From the IMG/VR virus record IMGVR_UViG_3300007754_000004, positions 20,413 to 84,412 of that record: a stretch of DNA of 64,000 nt; one strand, 5' to 3'. A model generated the notes under the pieces. The model did no database searches and was not told the DNA's origin. It saw only the letters and a program-made list of their open reading frames with translations. The translations under genes were made by a program, and so were the position numbers. Source of the stretch: a virus. This document shows, piece after piece, positions 1 to 8,730 of the stretch (the stretch's first letter is position 1; every line of letters starts with the position of its first letter).

Positions 1-415
1 CTTTCCTCTTTGTTTTCACGAGGTTATCGACCAAGGAGCTAATCCTCGGCCGGAGGCTCTGGACTGACCACGCCCCGAGAGCGTCCGCGGCGTTGAAGAG
101 ATTGTCCTCTGATCCCTCAGGGGGGACATGCACCTGCCCCCAGGTGGCGGAACCTCCGGCTTGCCACACCGAGAGGAGCACACGAAGTCCTGGAGAATAA
201 TGACCTGACGACTGGAGAGACCGCTTCCCCGCAGGGCTCGCGAGGCTGTACCGGAAGTACCCCCTGTCCAGGTTGTGTACCACGGCGATCCGATCGATCT
301 GCTGCTCGATCTCAGGCACCAGTCGAGGAAGCCCCGCGAGAACCGCCTCCCCGAGCCCGATCAGGATTCGATTGCGGGGCGTCCTGGCCTCGCGAATGGT
401 CTCCAAGAAATTCAT
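1..415 (-). CDS. partial hypothetical protein, C-terminus outside the window
   Basis: Reading down the minus strand from the ATG at 415, the frame stays open to the window edge, giving at least 138 residues and no stop. The product begins MNFLETIREARTPRNRILIG and continues as a soluble-looking protein with an acidic helix (PEIEQQIDRI) and a segment ending VDNLVKTKRK. I do not recognise a family. The ATG lies one base after the TGA of the peptidoglycan-binding-like gene upstream, so the two are probably co-transcribed and translationally coupled. The frame continues beyond the window, so length and function cannot be judged. Confidence 0.7.
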   Translation of the reverse strand, partial: MNFLETIREARTPRNRILIGLGEAVLAGLPRLVPEIEQQIDRIAVVHNLDRGYFRYSLASPAGKRSLQSSGHYSPGLRVLLSVWQAGGSATWGQVHVPPEGSEDNLFNAADALGAWSVQSLRPRISSLVDNLVKTKRK

Positions 416-416
416 T

Positions 417-1196
417 TCAGCCTCCAATTTCCACGATAAGCCTTCCGGGCCCTTCAATCGCCAGGGAAGCTCCTTGAGCTGTTTGAACCGCGGCGACTCC
501 ACCCGTGGCGATGGTCCTCACGACGCCGGGAGCCACCACGTATCCCCAGCGACGCGATGCCTTCCCGGAGACGCTCTCGGGGATCTCACCGAGGGCAACC
601 GCAGCCTTCGTGAGCGGCTGCCCCTGGAGCCCCAGGGAACGCAAAGCTGAACTGGTCCGCGGGCCGATGATCCCATCCACGGGACCGCAAGGAGCCCCGA
701 GTCGATGGAGCTGGGCTTGGACAAATCGCTCCGTCGTCTTGCCCCCACCCCAGGTCCCCACATCCACCTGTGCCGCCGCACATACGGACTTCCAGGCGAC
801 TTCCCCTCTCCCCTCGCCCAGGAGAGAATCATACAACCTCTGCCAGGGTCCGAAAAAGTGAAACACGCCCTGCGTAGGGCTCGGGAGGGGGTATCGATCG
901 AAGGGCGTAAACCCCAGGGGGATGACCAACCCCCAGAGAGCCTCCAGGGACTCCTGAGACGCTCTACCGGCTACCTCCAGGGTCAGGGTCACCTCCCGCC
1001 CTGAACGCCGAAGAGAGAGGCTCTCAGGCAGCCCTGTGAGACCCGCATCCGTCTTGACCTGGGTTCTCCGAACCCCTGTCGCTGTCAGGGCTCCGAAGCC
1101 TCTCTCAGCAGCTCGCCTGTTGGCCTGACGCAGTCCTTCCACGAGGTCCGGCGTAAACACCGAGGAGCGAGTGCTGATCAGGGAGGTTCGGAACAT
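417..1196 (-). CDS. protein with a peptidoglycan-binding-like domain
   Basis: 259 residues from an ATG with an AGGAG ribosome site about 9 bases upstream. The segment around residues 155-190 (FVQAQLHRLGAPCGPVDG followed by IGPRTSSALRSLG) matches the PG_binding_1 pattern: an 'LxxLG' helix, 'GxVDGxxGPxT' turn and closing helix. The N-terminal half (TSLISTRSSVFTPDLVEGLR) and the C-terminal tail (PGRLIVEIGG) look like a beta-rich virion protein. No lysozyme, amidase or peptidase motif is visible, so it may be a virion-associated wall-binding protein or the binding part of a lysis protein. It follows the secreted two-TM protein, which fits a cell-envelope role. The domain call rests on motif resemblance only. 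Confidence 0.6.
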   Translation of the reverse strand: MFRTSLISTRSSVFTPDLVEGLRQANRRAAERGFGALTATGVRRTQVKTDAGLTGLPESLSLRRSGREVTLTLEVAGRASQESLEALWGLVIPLGFTPFDRYPLPSPTQGVFHFFGPWQRLYDSLLGEGRGEVAWKSVCAAAQVDVGTWGGGKTTERFVQAQLHRLGAPCGPVDGIIGPRTSSALRSLGLQGQPLTKAAVALGEIPESVSGKASRRWGYVVAPGVVRTIATGGVAAVQTAQGASLAIEGPGRLIVEIGG

Positions 1197-1221
1197 CCAG
1201 GGGTCTCCTATCCCGAGAGGG

Positions 1222-1235
1222 GCATAGGAGGTATA
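1222..1235 (-). promoter_or_regulatory. possible late-type promoter (variant)
   Basis: On the minus strand this reads TA-N6-CTATGC. That is a four-of-six match to the CTATAG element found before the structural operons, with the same upstream TA spacing. It lies 26 bases before the ATG at 1196 and just after the stop of the upstream gene. The divergence from the core element makes this a weak call. Confidence 0.3.
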
Positions 1236-1238
1236 CCG

Positions 1239-1712
1239 CTAGGGCCCCTTGGGCTGGAGAGCCCCGATATGCTTGAAGAGAGCTTCCCACCCCCCGATCG
1301 CCGCGAGTCCCGCGGTCAATCCCTGCATCAGGGCAGCGTCAACCGCGGCGTTTGCTGAGAGGGCCGCCCCCGTGGTTCCGAGTACGGCGAGGCTCAAAGT
1401 CACCCACGGCACCGCTTTCTTAGGGACCTTGTTCTTCAAGGCGTACTTTCGAGCCAGAGCTACCAGGATGCTGAGGAGCAGGCCGACCACCACCGGCCAG
1501 GACTTGCTATCCAGGGCTCCCACAAGAAGCCCGACTTCGTCTGCGACCTCCTGAAGGGCTTCAGCTCCCTCGACAATCGCCTCTTCAATCTCCTCCGGAT
1601 TCGGAGCGTCTCCCACCCGCTCCACGGGTGCCGGCTCAGACGGAGGGCTATCCTGTCCATAAGCGACAGGGGAGGCCAAAGAGACCATCAGGAAGAAGTA
1701 GAGAAATCGCAT
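1239..1712 (-). CDS. secreted or membrane protein with signal peptide and two TM segments (holin-like candidate)
   Basis: 157 residues from ATG 1712, chosen because GAGGA sits five bases upstream; an in-frame TTG at 1724 would add only four residues. The N-terminus MRFLYFFLMVSLASPVAYG is a typical Sec signal peptide with an AYG cleavage site followed by QD. A Pro/Glu-rich acidic linker follows. Two hydrophobic helices follow, one around WPVVVGLLLSILVAL and one around WVTLSLAVLGTTGAALSANA, with a Lys/Arg-rich loop between (RKYALKNKVPKK). Two TM segments, small size and proximity to a peptidoglycan-binding-like gene make a holin or envelope-associated virion protein possible, but a cleaved signal peptide is unusual for a holin. 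Function unproven. Confidence 0.55.
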   Translation of the reverse strand: MRFLYFFLMVSLASPVAYGQDSPPSEPAPVERVGDAPNPEEIEEAIVEGAEALQEVADEVGLLVGALDSKSWPVVVGLLLSILVALARKYALKNKVPKKAVPWVTLSLAVLGTTGAALSANAAVDAALMQGLTAGLAAIGGWEALFKHIGALQPKGP

Positions 1713-1720
1713 GGTCGTCC

Positions 1721-2083
1721 TCAACGATGAGCGAGGATGGTTTCGACAATCCTCGCTTTTGTCATGTCCGGGGTTACGAGAGCACCCTCTCCCCGAGCCA
1801 CCGTCAGGAGATCGGATTTAGGGAGACGTTGAAGAGCCGATCGACTCAACAGGATGGGGCTCGGTTCACCGGTCCCGGGGTCGATAGCCCCTGGAGGCGG
1901 GGGGCTGTCCGCCCGGTAGGTCTTAGGCTTACCCAACTCCAACAGCCGTCGCTTCACGTTCTGCCTCTGGTCCTCAGAAAGTCCCGGGTTCAACAAAGCA
2001 GACCTGAGCTGAGACCGGTACCTCGCGAGGTGTTGTTCCCGCAGCTCAAAGGGAACGTCCATCTGACTCAAGAAGTGAGGCAT
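1721..2083 (-). CDS. small protein with C-terminal HeH/LEM (SAP-like) motif
   Basis: 120 residues from the ATG at 2083, which shares its A with the TGA of the 1783-residue gene (TGATG). The N-terminal part is helical and Arg/Gln-rich (LREQHLARYRSQLRSALLNP, then SEDQRQNVKRRLLELG), followed by a Pro-rich linker. The last 40 residues (LQRLPKSDLLTVARGEG followed by TKARIVETILAHR) match the helix-extended-loop-helix/LEM pattern common in phage proteins, a 'sKxeLlxxar..' helix, loop and 'TKaxivexI' helix. That fold usually binds DNA or protein. Sitting directly behind a fibre gene, it may be a small virion component; no specific role can be assigned. Confidence 0.6.
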   Translation of the reverse strand: MPHFLSQMDVPFELREQHLARYRSQLRSALLNPGLSEDQRQNVKRRLLELGKPKTYRADSPPPPGAIDPGTGEPSPILLSRSALQRLPKSDLLTVARGEGALVTPDMTKARIVETILAHR

Positions 2084-5000
2084 CAACCCACCGTGCTAGA
2101 GACGTCGCCGCCAGAGTAGACAGCCAACACAACGCCGGCCACATCGGGCGAACTCCGACGACGACCCTTGACCATCGGCCGCCCCTCAAGCCGATACCTG
2201 TCCGCGGCGGCGTAGCCTTCGCCATATCCGCTCGGGGAGATGATCCCACTCAAGGAGAGACCATCATCCTGAATGCTGCTCCCCAGGAGCCCGTAGGTCG
2301 CGACGACCATCTGAACCTCGTCTCCCTGGCTCACCTGAGCGTTGGTGGAAAACGCCTGCTCGGGGAAGTTCCGGACCAGCATTGCCTTGCAGACCAGGAC
2401 GCCACCCTTGAGGACCGGCTTGAGGCTGGCCTCAAGGGCTCCGCTTACCCAATCCACGGGACCACCCGGGTTGGGGTCGTCCATGACGAACACGGAGCCC
2501 CCGCCGCGATAGAGGCGGTACTTCTTGCTGCCCGTCGGCTCGTTCACGTCGTGGTACGCCGTGTAGGCCAGGATCCCACCGTCCGCCATCCCGACCCAAT
2601 GACCCGCCCCACCCGTGAAACGGGTGTAGGCCCCGCTCCCGCTGTTTGTCAACGGAAGGAGAGTCTGTACCGGCCGAATCCCAGGCGGGAGCGTCTGCAT
2701 CGCAGATGCTTTGTTGCCCAGGGGATCCTCGCAAAGGAAGTCGCTGTCCTGAAGGAGAATCCCAAGCGGGAGTCGCTCCGTCATTCCCGTCAAGTCAATC
2801 TGAGAGGTGCCCGACCCGGCGTTCATCACCAGATCAGACCCATCCCGGAGATTCGCCGCCGTCGGGGTGCCCACTCCGGGCTCCGGCGTCGTCGGAGTCA
2901 GAAGCTTGAACGCCGCCGGAGTGTCGTGAGACACCTTGATCCCATTCCCCTGAGCACCTACAGGGACCGCCTCGATCAACAGGACGTCGTCACCCTCCGT
3001 CCGCGCCGTCACCACCGCCGTCAAAGACGTGTGGGCGTTGATCCCAGCGACCAGATTCACGATCGAAGCCGCAGCGTCAGCTCCGACCTGAAACTCAGTT
3101 TGGTCCGCAGGGGACCCCGAAACTGCCGTGAGGGTAATCTTTGTCCCGCTCAAGTTGTAGATGGTCAGAATAGCCCCGGTCAGGGAGCCGTTAGCAATGA
3201 CCTGAAGGAGAACGGAAGCCCTTGAGTTGTTTTCCCGCTGGCCCTCACTGAACGCCCTGGGGAGAATCCTCCAGGGGTTCGCGGAGGCTGAAGCCGGCAC
3301 CCGAGAGGCTGCCGCTGCGGTGTCCTCCGTGTATCCGACGTCGAGGATCGTCCCGGCCTTGAGCTGGCCTCCGACCTTCCCTGTTCCGAGGGTCGTGTAG
3401 AAGTCGATGCTGGCGAGCACCTGAACTACTCGCCGGTTGGGGGTCTCGATTTGAAGAACCCCGGAGCTGTCGAATTGCTGAATCGGAGTCGCCAGAGCGT
3501 AGGCATCTGAGACAGCGATCTGCCCATAGCGATGCTGGTAGTCGCTGGTAGTGCGGGTACTCCCCGCTCGCGTCATGTAGGGGTCCCCCTGATAGACCGT
3601 CCGGTCGTATCCGACATACACCTGATCGTTAAGGGGTGCCGCAGCGGGGATCGTCATGTTGATCCCTTCCAGCTCCACGTTGGTCCCTTCGGTGACCGCA
3701 GCACCGGCCCCCGTGTTCCTCCGAGCGAGGACGAAGTTGTTCAGGTTGATGAATCCCCGGGCGAAACCGAAGACCACGCACTCAACCACATACTCCAGGT
3801 CGTCGAAGGTCTCGCCGGAGACATAATCCGGGCTCAGGCTGATATCGAGGGCGTTGGACGGAATCACGTAGGTGTGATCGTCCGCGTCGCCGGTCACGTC
3901 GTTCGCCCCACCCTTCCGAATGAACAGGGTTTGAGCCTTGGCGTCCTTCCTCAAGAGGTTGGTCGCCGCGTCTGAAGACACCGTGACCCGGTCGGCGTCG
4001 AAAGTCGCCCCACCCTTATCGATGAAGTTCCGACGATCATAGACGCCGTAGAGGCGAGCAATACCCAGATAGGGAGGCAGCTCGATCCCCTTCAGAGTCC
4101 GTCCGAGATCTGAAGAGACTACCGTGGTGTCCGTGACCAGCCGGGCCTGATACGCCGGGGTCGCGGGACCGGCGATGGTTCCATACTCCCCGTAATCCAG
4201 ACCCGAAGTGCTCCCGGTCTGGAGGTAGAGAGAGGACACCAGATTCCCAGCGGAGTCGTTGTTCTGCCCGCCCACGACATAGAAGACCGGCTTGGTCTCG
4301 TCAGCGTCATCGGTAAAGAGGTGGTTGATCCCAGGGAGAAAGGTCCCCGTGGTCACCGAGGTGTCATGGTAGGGAATGTCCTGGCGACCAAACCGGGGCA
4401 TGTACTCCCAGGGGACCACGAATCCCATCCTCAGGTTTGAGGTAAAGATCGTCGCCCCATCCTTGTCTGTCCCGATGGTCGGGGCCGGGCCCGGATAAGT
4501 GGTCGCGCCGACTAGGCTGGAAGCCGCCATGTTCACGGAGAACATGGTCATGCTCCGGTCCAAGAAAGGCCGGAAGACAAGAGACTTGCTCCCCTTATCG
4601 AAGAAGACCTCAACCTCTCGATCCTGCTCCGAGAACGCGATGATCTCGCCCCCGTGGGCCGGGGCAGCGGAGCCATCCAGCCCCAGGCCACTCAAACGAT
4701 TCCAGACCTGGACATGAGCCGAGTCGAAGTGCGTCTCTGCGGACGCGACCCCGGACTCAGAGGAGAACGTGGAGTCCAGCGTAGACCCCGCCTGCCGGAG
4801 ATAGTTCGCCCCAGCACTCCTCACGGCGACGCGGCGGATTTCGTCCGCGACTCTCGCTGTACCGCCACGACCAGGGTGATACAGCAGAGAGGTGGAGAGG
4901 ATCGCCTTGCTGGCGATCGGCTGGCTGATCGCGTTGGCCCCGAGCGTCCCCGCTGCCCAGGGAGCGGATCCCGCTCCCTCCAGGTCCGTCAGGACAACAC

Positions 5001-7434
5001 AAGCTGCCGCCTTCCCGTCCGTGAACCCGGTCCCGTCCTGAGAGTTGCAGTGCTGTGACCGCACCTCAGCGTTCAGAGTCCCCGAGCTGGGCAACGTAAA
5101 CTCAGTCACGCCCTGACAGATAAATTCCACCCGGAGACGATCCGCAGCGGAGGCATCCTTGTCGGTGTACCCAGCCGTCCCCGCTCCGACGACCTTGAAA
5201 ACTCCGTTGTTGTCCGCGTTGGTGTCGTCCCCATACACCACGATGTAGACTTCAGAGCTAGCCCCTGTCCGATCCTGACCTCCGTTGGTCAGCATGTCAT
5301 ACAGCGTGCGGGTGCTGTTGATCAGAGTCTTCGATGACCCCGTCGTAGACAGGCTCATGTCTCCGTTGGTCTCCAACGAGAACCACGTACCTGCGGTGTC
5401 GAAGTCTAGACCCGGGAGATCGATCTCGTACTCACTGGACGAAGGGCTGTCGTTGACCAGGGTGACCGCGGAGACCTGGAGGTCGTTGTGCAGCAACCCG
5501 CCCAGGAACATGAAAGGCTTCTCAAAGTTCTCTGAAGCCAGAGGGTACATAGGCCCCGGATGCAGAGCGGCGACCTCACCCGGGGCGGCCGGGTTCATCG
5601 CGTCCTCTTCAATGAACCGGAGAGTCACGGACTTCTGGAGCCCCGTGGAGCTGTCCGGGTCATCGGTCTTCCAGTATTCCCGGGGGGACAGGAACCGGAC
5701 GGCTCGCTCTGTGGTGTCCCGGAAGGTGGCCCTTGCTCCCTCGGAGCCGTTGTCCCCGCCGATGTGGAGGAAGAATACGGAGCCGTTGTTGAACCCCGTC
5801 GCGTCCGTCATGAAGCCGCTGGGCTTGAAGTCCGCCCCTACATCCCACTCTGTCACTGCATCAAAGCTCGTGACGCTCCCGCTGGTCTGCGTTGCCTCGT
5901 CATCTAGGAGGACCGTCACCCCAGGCTGAATGACCGCGGCGTCAGACCAAATGGTCCGGATCCCGTCAGGACCATCCACCGCTTGCGTCTGGTTGGGTAC
6001 GGAAGCAGCCCCGTTGGCGTAGAGGTAGTCTACCTCCACCACCGAAGGCCCCTGCGTGTCTCCCGTGTCCGACTGCTTGTGGCACGTCTGGAGGCGACCA
6101 AGGATCAGCTTCGTCAGGTTGTGGCGGAGCAGGTGGTCGTAATCCCACTGGCCCAGGGAGATCCCCCGGCGAAGGTCCAGCACATCCCCCGCTGCGATCT
6201 CATCCGCAAAGCGACCATCCGGCCGGCTGTTGAAGAAGCCGATGGAGGCACCCGCCGAATGAGGGAGAGCCATCGAGCCATTGCGACCCCGGCCGCCCGT
6301 CGGGATTGTGATCGTCCCGGCGGTCGTGTCCACCGCCGAGATCCCCATGACCTCCCCATCGATCACCATGAAGGTGCTCGAAACCGAGAGGCTCGGGTCA
6401 TCCCAGCCAGAGTTGGTCAGCCCCGTGACCTGGATAGCTCCCGTGTCATCCTCATCGATCGCGTTCGTCAGGGTCGCGGTTCCAAAAGCCTTCGCCCCAT
6501 CCCGGGGGTTCGTCAGGGACGCCGCGGAAGGGTTCCGATCAAAAGAGCCGTTCTGGTTCGCGTTACCTGAAGTCTCCACCGCTACGAAGGCGTTCGCGTT
6601 CCTCCGGAAGACCGCACATAGGGGGATCGCGTACACGTAGCCGTCATAGGTCCCCAGGCTGTTGGTCGCGTCTCCATCACCCGCCCGCCAAAGCGAAGGG
6701 TCGCCCAAAGTCTCCCGCATGTTCGTGAAGACCATGCCGCTAACCGGAGCCGTCGCCACCCCCTGCCCCAGCACGTTGGGGTCGTCCAGCCCGTCCGGAT
6801 ACTGGTCCAGCGCAACAGAGGAACCCGATCCCGCCCCCTGCCCAAATACCCGAATCCGATACTGAAGCTGGAGTCGCTCTGTCGTCTCAAACCCGAAAGC
6901 CGGGTCTTCAATATCGTCCGTGATGTTGGTCCCCCCATACTCCACGTTCCCCCACTTGTAGACGGTGGAAGCTGAAGGCTTGTTCGTGGTGCTCGGGTTA
7001 GGCCCCACCTGAGTCAGCCACACCTCCAGAAAGACCAGATCGGTTCTGGCATCCGTAGCCGGAGGGGGGAAGAGCTTGACGAGGTGGCTCGTGTCCGTGT
7101 CCGCAGACACAGCGGTTCCTACAACCGGAACCACCCAACCATTGACCAGAGCCCAGAGGATCGGCTCCAGCTCCCCAGACTGCTGCCGGCCGAACTTGAA
7201 GTAGTTGCTCCAGGCAGAGTTGAATTCGTAATCCGTCAGGGCAGACACCGGATCCAGCAAGAAGCCTGAGTGGGATTGACTCTGGAGAGCCTCCCGCATC
7301 CTCTCCCAGGCAATTTGAGCCATTAGATTTAGCTCATGATCTAACGGCGGTTTCCCAGCCTGCCATACTACTGAGGCGAACTGCCTGTCAAGAGCAGACA
7401 GGGTACGACTAGGTCCATTGAATCGCTCAGCCAT
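2083..7434 (-). CDS. giant virion or tail-fibre-like protein, 1783 residues (paralogue of the protein at 33990-37280)
   Basis: Starts at ATG 7434, overlapping the end of the HNH gene by eight bases. The N-terminal region carries VVWQAGKPPLDHELNL, resembling the 'QxGxxxLDxDxN' start of phage appendage proteins, then TDLVFLEVW, DIEDPAFGFETTERLQLQYR and YVYAIPLCAVFRRN. The same ordered motifs occur in the 1096-residue protein at 33990-37280, so the two share a paralogous head of about 450 residues. The middle is beta-rich, Gly/Thr/Ser/Asp-rich and includes a NNGVFKVVGAG module seen in other virion proteins here. Near residues 1400-1500 a segment with FQVGADAAASIVNLVAGINA and GNGIKV resembles an inserted domain of tail-sheath-type proteins. 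The C-terminus is short and basic (VKGRRRSS). It is probably a long tail fibre or virion surface protein. Confidence 0.75.
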   Translation of the reverse strand: MAERFNGPSRTLSALDRQFASVVWQAGKPPLDHELNLMAQIAWERMREALQSQSHSGFLLDPVSALTDYEFNSAWSNYFKFGRQQSGELEPILWALVNGWVVPVVGTAVSADTDTSHLVKLFPPPATDARTDLVFLEVWLTQVGPNPSTTNKPSASTVYKWGNVEYGGTNITDDIEDPAFGFETTERLQLQYRIRVFGQGAGSGSSVALDQYPDGLDDPNVLGQGVATAPVSGMVFTNMRETLGDPSLWRAGDGDATNSLGTYDGYVYAIPLCAVFRRNANAFVAVETSGNANQNGSFDRNPSAASLTNPRDGAKAFGTATLTNAIDEDDTGAIQVTGLTNSGWDDPSLSVSSTFMVIDGEVMGISAVDTTAGTITIPTGGRGRNGSMALPHSAGASIGFFNSRPDGRFADEIAAGDVLDLRRGISLGQWDYDHLLRHNLTKLILGRLQTCHKQSDTGDTQGPSVVEVDYLYANGAASVPNQTQAVDGPDGIRTIWSDAAVIQPGVTVLLDDEATQTSGSVTSFDAVTEWDVGADFKPSGFMTDATGFNNGSVFFLHIGGDNGSEGARATFRDTTERAVRFLSPREYWKTDDPDSSTGLQKSVTLRFIEEDAMNPAAPGEVAALHPGPMYPLASENFEKPFMFLGGLLHNDLQVSAVTLVNDSPSSSEYEIDLPGLDFDTAGTWFSLETNGDMSLSTTGSSKTLINSTRTLYDMLTNGGQDRTGASSEVYIVVYGDDTNADNNGVFKVVGAGTAGYTDKDASAADRLRVEFICQGVTEFTLPSSGTLNAEVRSQHCNSQDGTGFTDGKAAACVVLTDLEGAGSAPWAAGTLGANAISQPIASKAILSTSLLYHPGRGGTARVADEIRRVAVRSAGANYLRQAGSTLDSTFSSESGVASAETHFDSAHVQVWNRLSGLGLDGSAAPAHGGEIIAFSEQDREVEVFFDKGSKSLVFRPFLDRSMTMFSVNMAASSLVGATTYPGPAPTIGTDKDGATIFTSNLRMGFVVPWEYMPRFGRQDIPYHDTSVTTGTFLPGINHLFTDDADETKPVFYVVGGQNNDSAGNLVSSLYLQTGSTSGLDYGEYGTIAGPATPAYQARLVTDTTVVSSDLGRTLKGIELPPYLGIARLYGVYDRRNFIDKGGATFDADRVTVSSDAATNLLRKDAKAQTLFIRKGGANDVTGDADDHTYVIPSNALDISLSPDYVSGETFDDLEYVVECVVFGFARGFINLNNFVLARRNTGAGAAVTEGTNVELEGINMTIPAAAPLNDQVYVGYDRTVYQGDPYMTRAGSTRTTSDYQHRYGQIAVSDAYALATPIQQFDSSGVLQIETPNRRVVQVLASIDFYTTLGTGKVGGQLKAGTILDVGYTEDTAAAASRVPASASANPWRILPRAFSEGQRENNSRASVLLQVIANGSLTGAILTIYNLSGTKITLTAVSGSPADQTEFQVGADAAASIVNLVAGINAHTSLTAVVTARTEGDDVLLIEAVPVGAQGNGIKVSHDTPAAFKLLTPTTPEPGVGTPTAANLRDGSDLVMNAGSGTSQIDLTGMTERLPLGILLQDSDFLCEDPLGNKASAMQTLPPGIRPVQTLLPLTNSGSGAYTRFTGGAGHWVGMADGGILAYTAYHDVNEPTGSKKYRLYRGGGSVFVMDDPNPGGPVDWVSGALEASLKPVLKGGVLVCKAMLVRNFPEQAFSTNAQVSQGDEVQMVVATYGLLGSSIQDDGLSLSGIISPSGYGEGYAAADRYRLEGRPMVKGRRRSSPDVAGVVLAVYSGGDVSSTVG

Positions 7435-8044
7435 AGGACACCTCAGAGTTTAGAGGGAACGACCTGGGGCCGCCGTTTCTCCCTTGCTTGGAAAAACTCG
7501 GAATCCCCATCCGTTTCCGATATATACAGACCATCGACTTGGAGACACCACCGATTTCGGCTACCGCTGCGTCGGTCATGGTCCCGGCTAATGGGTGCCA
7601 ATCTCGATGGGGTGGCTTCGATGTTTTGAGTCGGTAAGGCACGAAGTCTGCGGGTGCTTCTACCTGAGTCTTGAGCCCCTTCCCACGTCGCTTCCACACC
7701 ATGTCAATGTCTGCGGGGTCATTTCGGGAAGCCCCCTTACTCGTCTGCTGAGTCCGCTCTCGGTGGCAGTTGGCACAGACCACCTCACACTTGGCAGCCT
7801 CAGCACGGATGGCATCCTTCGATCCCATGTGAAGAACGCAGCCCAGCTTCCTACCCCGAACGTGGTCGAAATCGAGCTGACAGTAGTGCCACGCCAATCC
7901 GCTCCACTCCCGCTTTGCGGCCCGCTCGCACTCCCGACACTGGCGGTGACGAGGCCGGAAATCACCGGGTTCCCCACACTTTGAACACAACTGCCGCTGG
8001 AGGGCTGAGAGCGTCCAGGAAGCGTTCGGGGTTTTCTCTGCCAT
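7427..8044 (-). CDS. HNH endonuclease, homing type, with C-terminal HTH
   Basis: 205 residues. N-terminal zinc ribbon Cys20/Cys23 and Cys36/Cys39, then the HNH core with DFDH at 58-61 and CANCH at 90-94 (catalytic His61, metal site near His94, extra Cys pairs 86/90/93). The C-terminal part (TDAAVAEIGGVSKSMVCIYR then KRMGIP) is the helix-turn-helix typical of phage HNH proteins, 'DaexAxxxGVSxxxVxxxRxxxGIP'. Such free-standing genes cut DNA site-specifically and spread by homing. The gene sits alone in front of the fibre gene, whose start it overlaps by eight bases, and behind a late-type promoter. Its first 18 residues resemble the start of the fibre protein, treated as a finding. Confidence 0.85.
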   Translation of the reverse strand: MAEKTPNASWTLSALQRQLCSKCGEPGDFRPRHRQCRECERAAKREWSGLAWHYCQLDFDHVRGRKLGCVLHMGSKDAIRAEAAKCEVVCANCHRERTQQTSKGASRNDPADIDMVWKRRGKGLKTQVEAPADFVPYRLKTSKPPHRDWHPLAGTMTDAAVAEIGGVSKSMVCIYRKRMGIPSFSKQGRNGGPRSFPLNSEVSYG

Positions 8045-8105
8045 CGATCGATCCTAGGCGTGGTTCAGTAGGCTGAGTCAGCCCTCAGACCCTACCCAGG
8101 CTCCC

Positions 8106-8119
8106 CTATAGCCTCCTTA
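8106..8119 (-). promoter_or_regulatory. late-type promoter before the HNH/fibre operon
   Basis: Minus strand TAAGGAGG-CTATAG, the TAN6CTATAG motif shared by structural operon starts. It lies in the 89-base gap between the receiver-protein gene and the HNH gene, about 60 bases before the HNH start. A short inverted repeat, GGCTGA-G-TCAGCC, lies downstream of it at 8071-8083. Confidence 0.5.
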
Positions 8120-8133
8120 CCACGGATCACATC

Positions 8134-8730
8134 TCAGCCGGACTCGTAGGGCTCCACTTCATCGTGATCGTAGTATCCCTCGCCTCCCGCCTCATGCCGG
8201 ACCTTGTACATCAAACCGTGGGAATCACTGACCTCAACGACCTCTCCCACAACACCCCAACGACACCGCTCGCGGACACCCGGCGCCCACCCAGCTTCTT
8301 CGCTGGACGGTTCCAGCGTCCGAACTGAGGCCCCCACCGTCAGCCGATTCTTCCGGCCGATGATATATCGGACGTCCCGAAGGGGTTCCGCCATCCATCC
8401 GATCAGCCGCGTCCCTCCGCAGAGAATCCCGGCTTCAGACAGGGCCCCCATCATCTCCCGACGCCCCAAGTCGTGATTGGTGTTGACCAGGACCGGGATG
8501 GTGAACCCGTGCTTTACCAATCGCTCGCAAAGCCACTCCCCGTTACCCGGGCCCATGCTGTAGTCGAGGATGATCACGTCAAAGCAGGGATCCTGACCCA
8601 TGAGGAGATAGTCCAGAGCTTCCTGCCCATTCTGCTTCCAGACGAGGTCACAGGCATGACCCAGCTTCTTCTGAGCGGCTTCCCACTCCGTGCTCATGTC
8701 GTCCACGACCAGGACTCGAAACTTCGTCAT
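8134..8730 (-). CDS. response-regulator receiver protein with C-terminal SH3-like domain
   Basis: 198 residues, starting at an ATG that overlaps the previous stop (TGATG). Residues 1-115 are a CheY-like receiver: strand FRVLVVDD with acidic pair Asp10/Asp11, phospho-acceptor Asp56 in VIILDYSM, conserved Thr84 in PVLVNTNHD. The usual Lys near position 105-110 is not evident; that stretch reads CGGTRLIGW, with Arg. Residues 118-198 (VGASVRTLEPS, WGVVGEVVEVSDSHGLMYKV, then YYDHDEVEPY) look like a small SH3/KOW-type beta barrel, a 'GxVxxVxxxxxxxxVxxxxxxxxxyxxxeLep' pattern. No histidine kinase is in the window. It could intercept host phospho-relay or act as a phosphorylation-independent switch. 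It is last in the operon driven from 10684-10711. Confidence 0.8.
   Translation of the reverse strand: MTKFRVLVVDDMSTEWEAAQKKLGHACDLVWKQNGQEALDYLLMGQDPCFDVIILDYSMGPGNGEWLCERLVKHGFTIPVLVNTNHDLGRREMMGALSEAGILCGGTRLIGWMAEPLRDVRYIIGRKNRLTVGASVRTLEPSSEEAGWAPGVRERCRWGVVGEVVEVSDSHGLMYKVRHEAGGEGYYDHDEVEPYESG

Noticed and set aside
8071-8083. Inverted repeat GGCTGA-G-TCAGCC as a terminator or operator
   Set aside because: The arms are six bases with a one-base centre and no T run; it cannot be told from chance.
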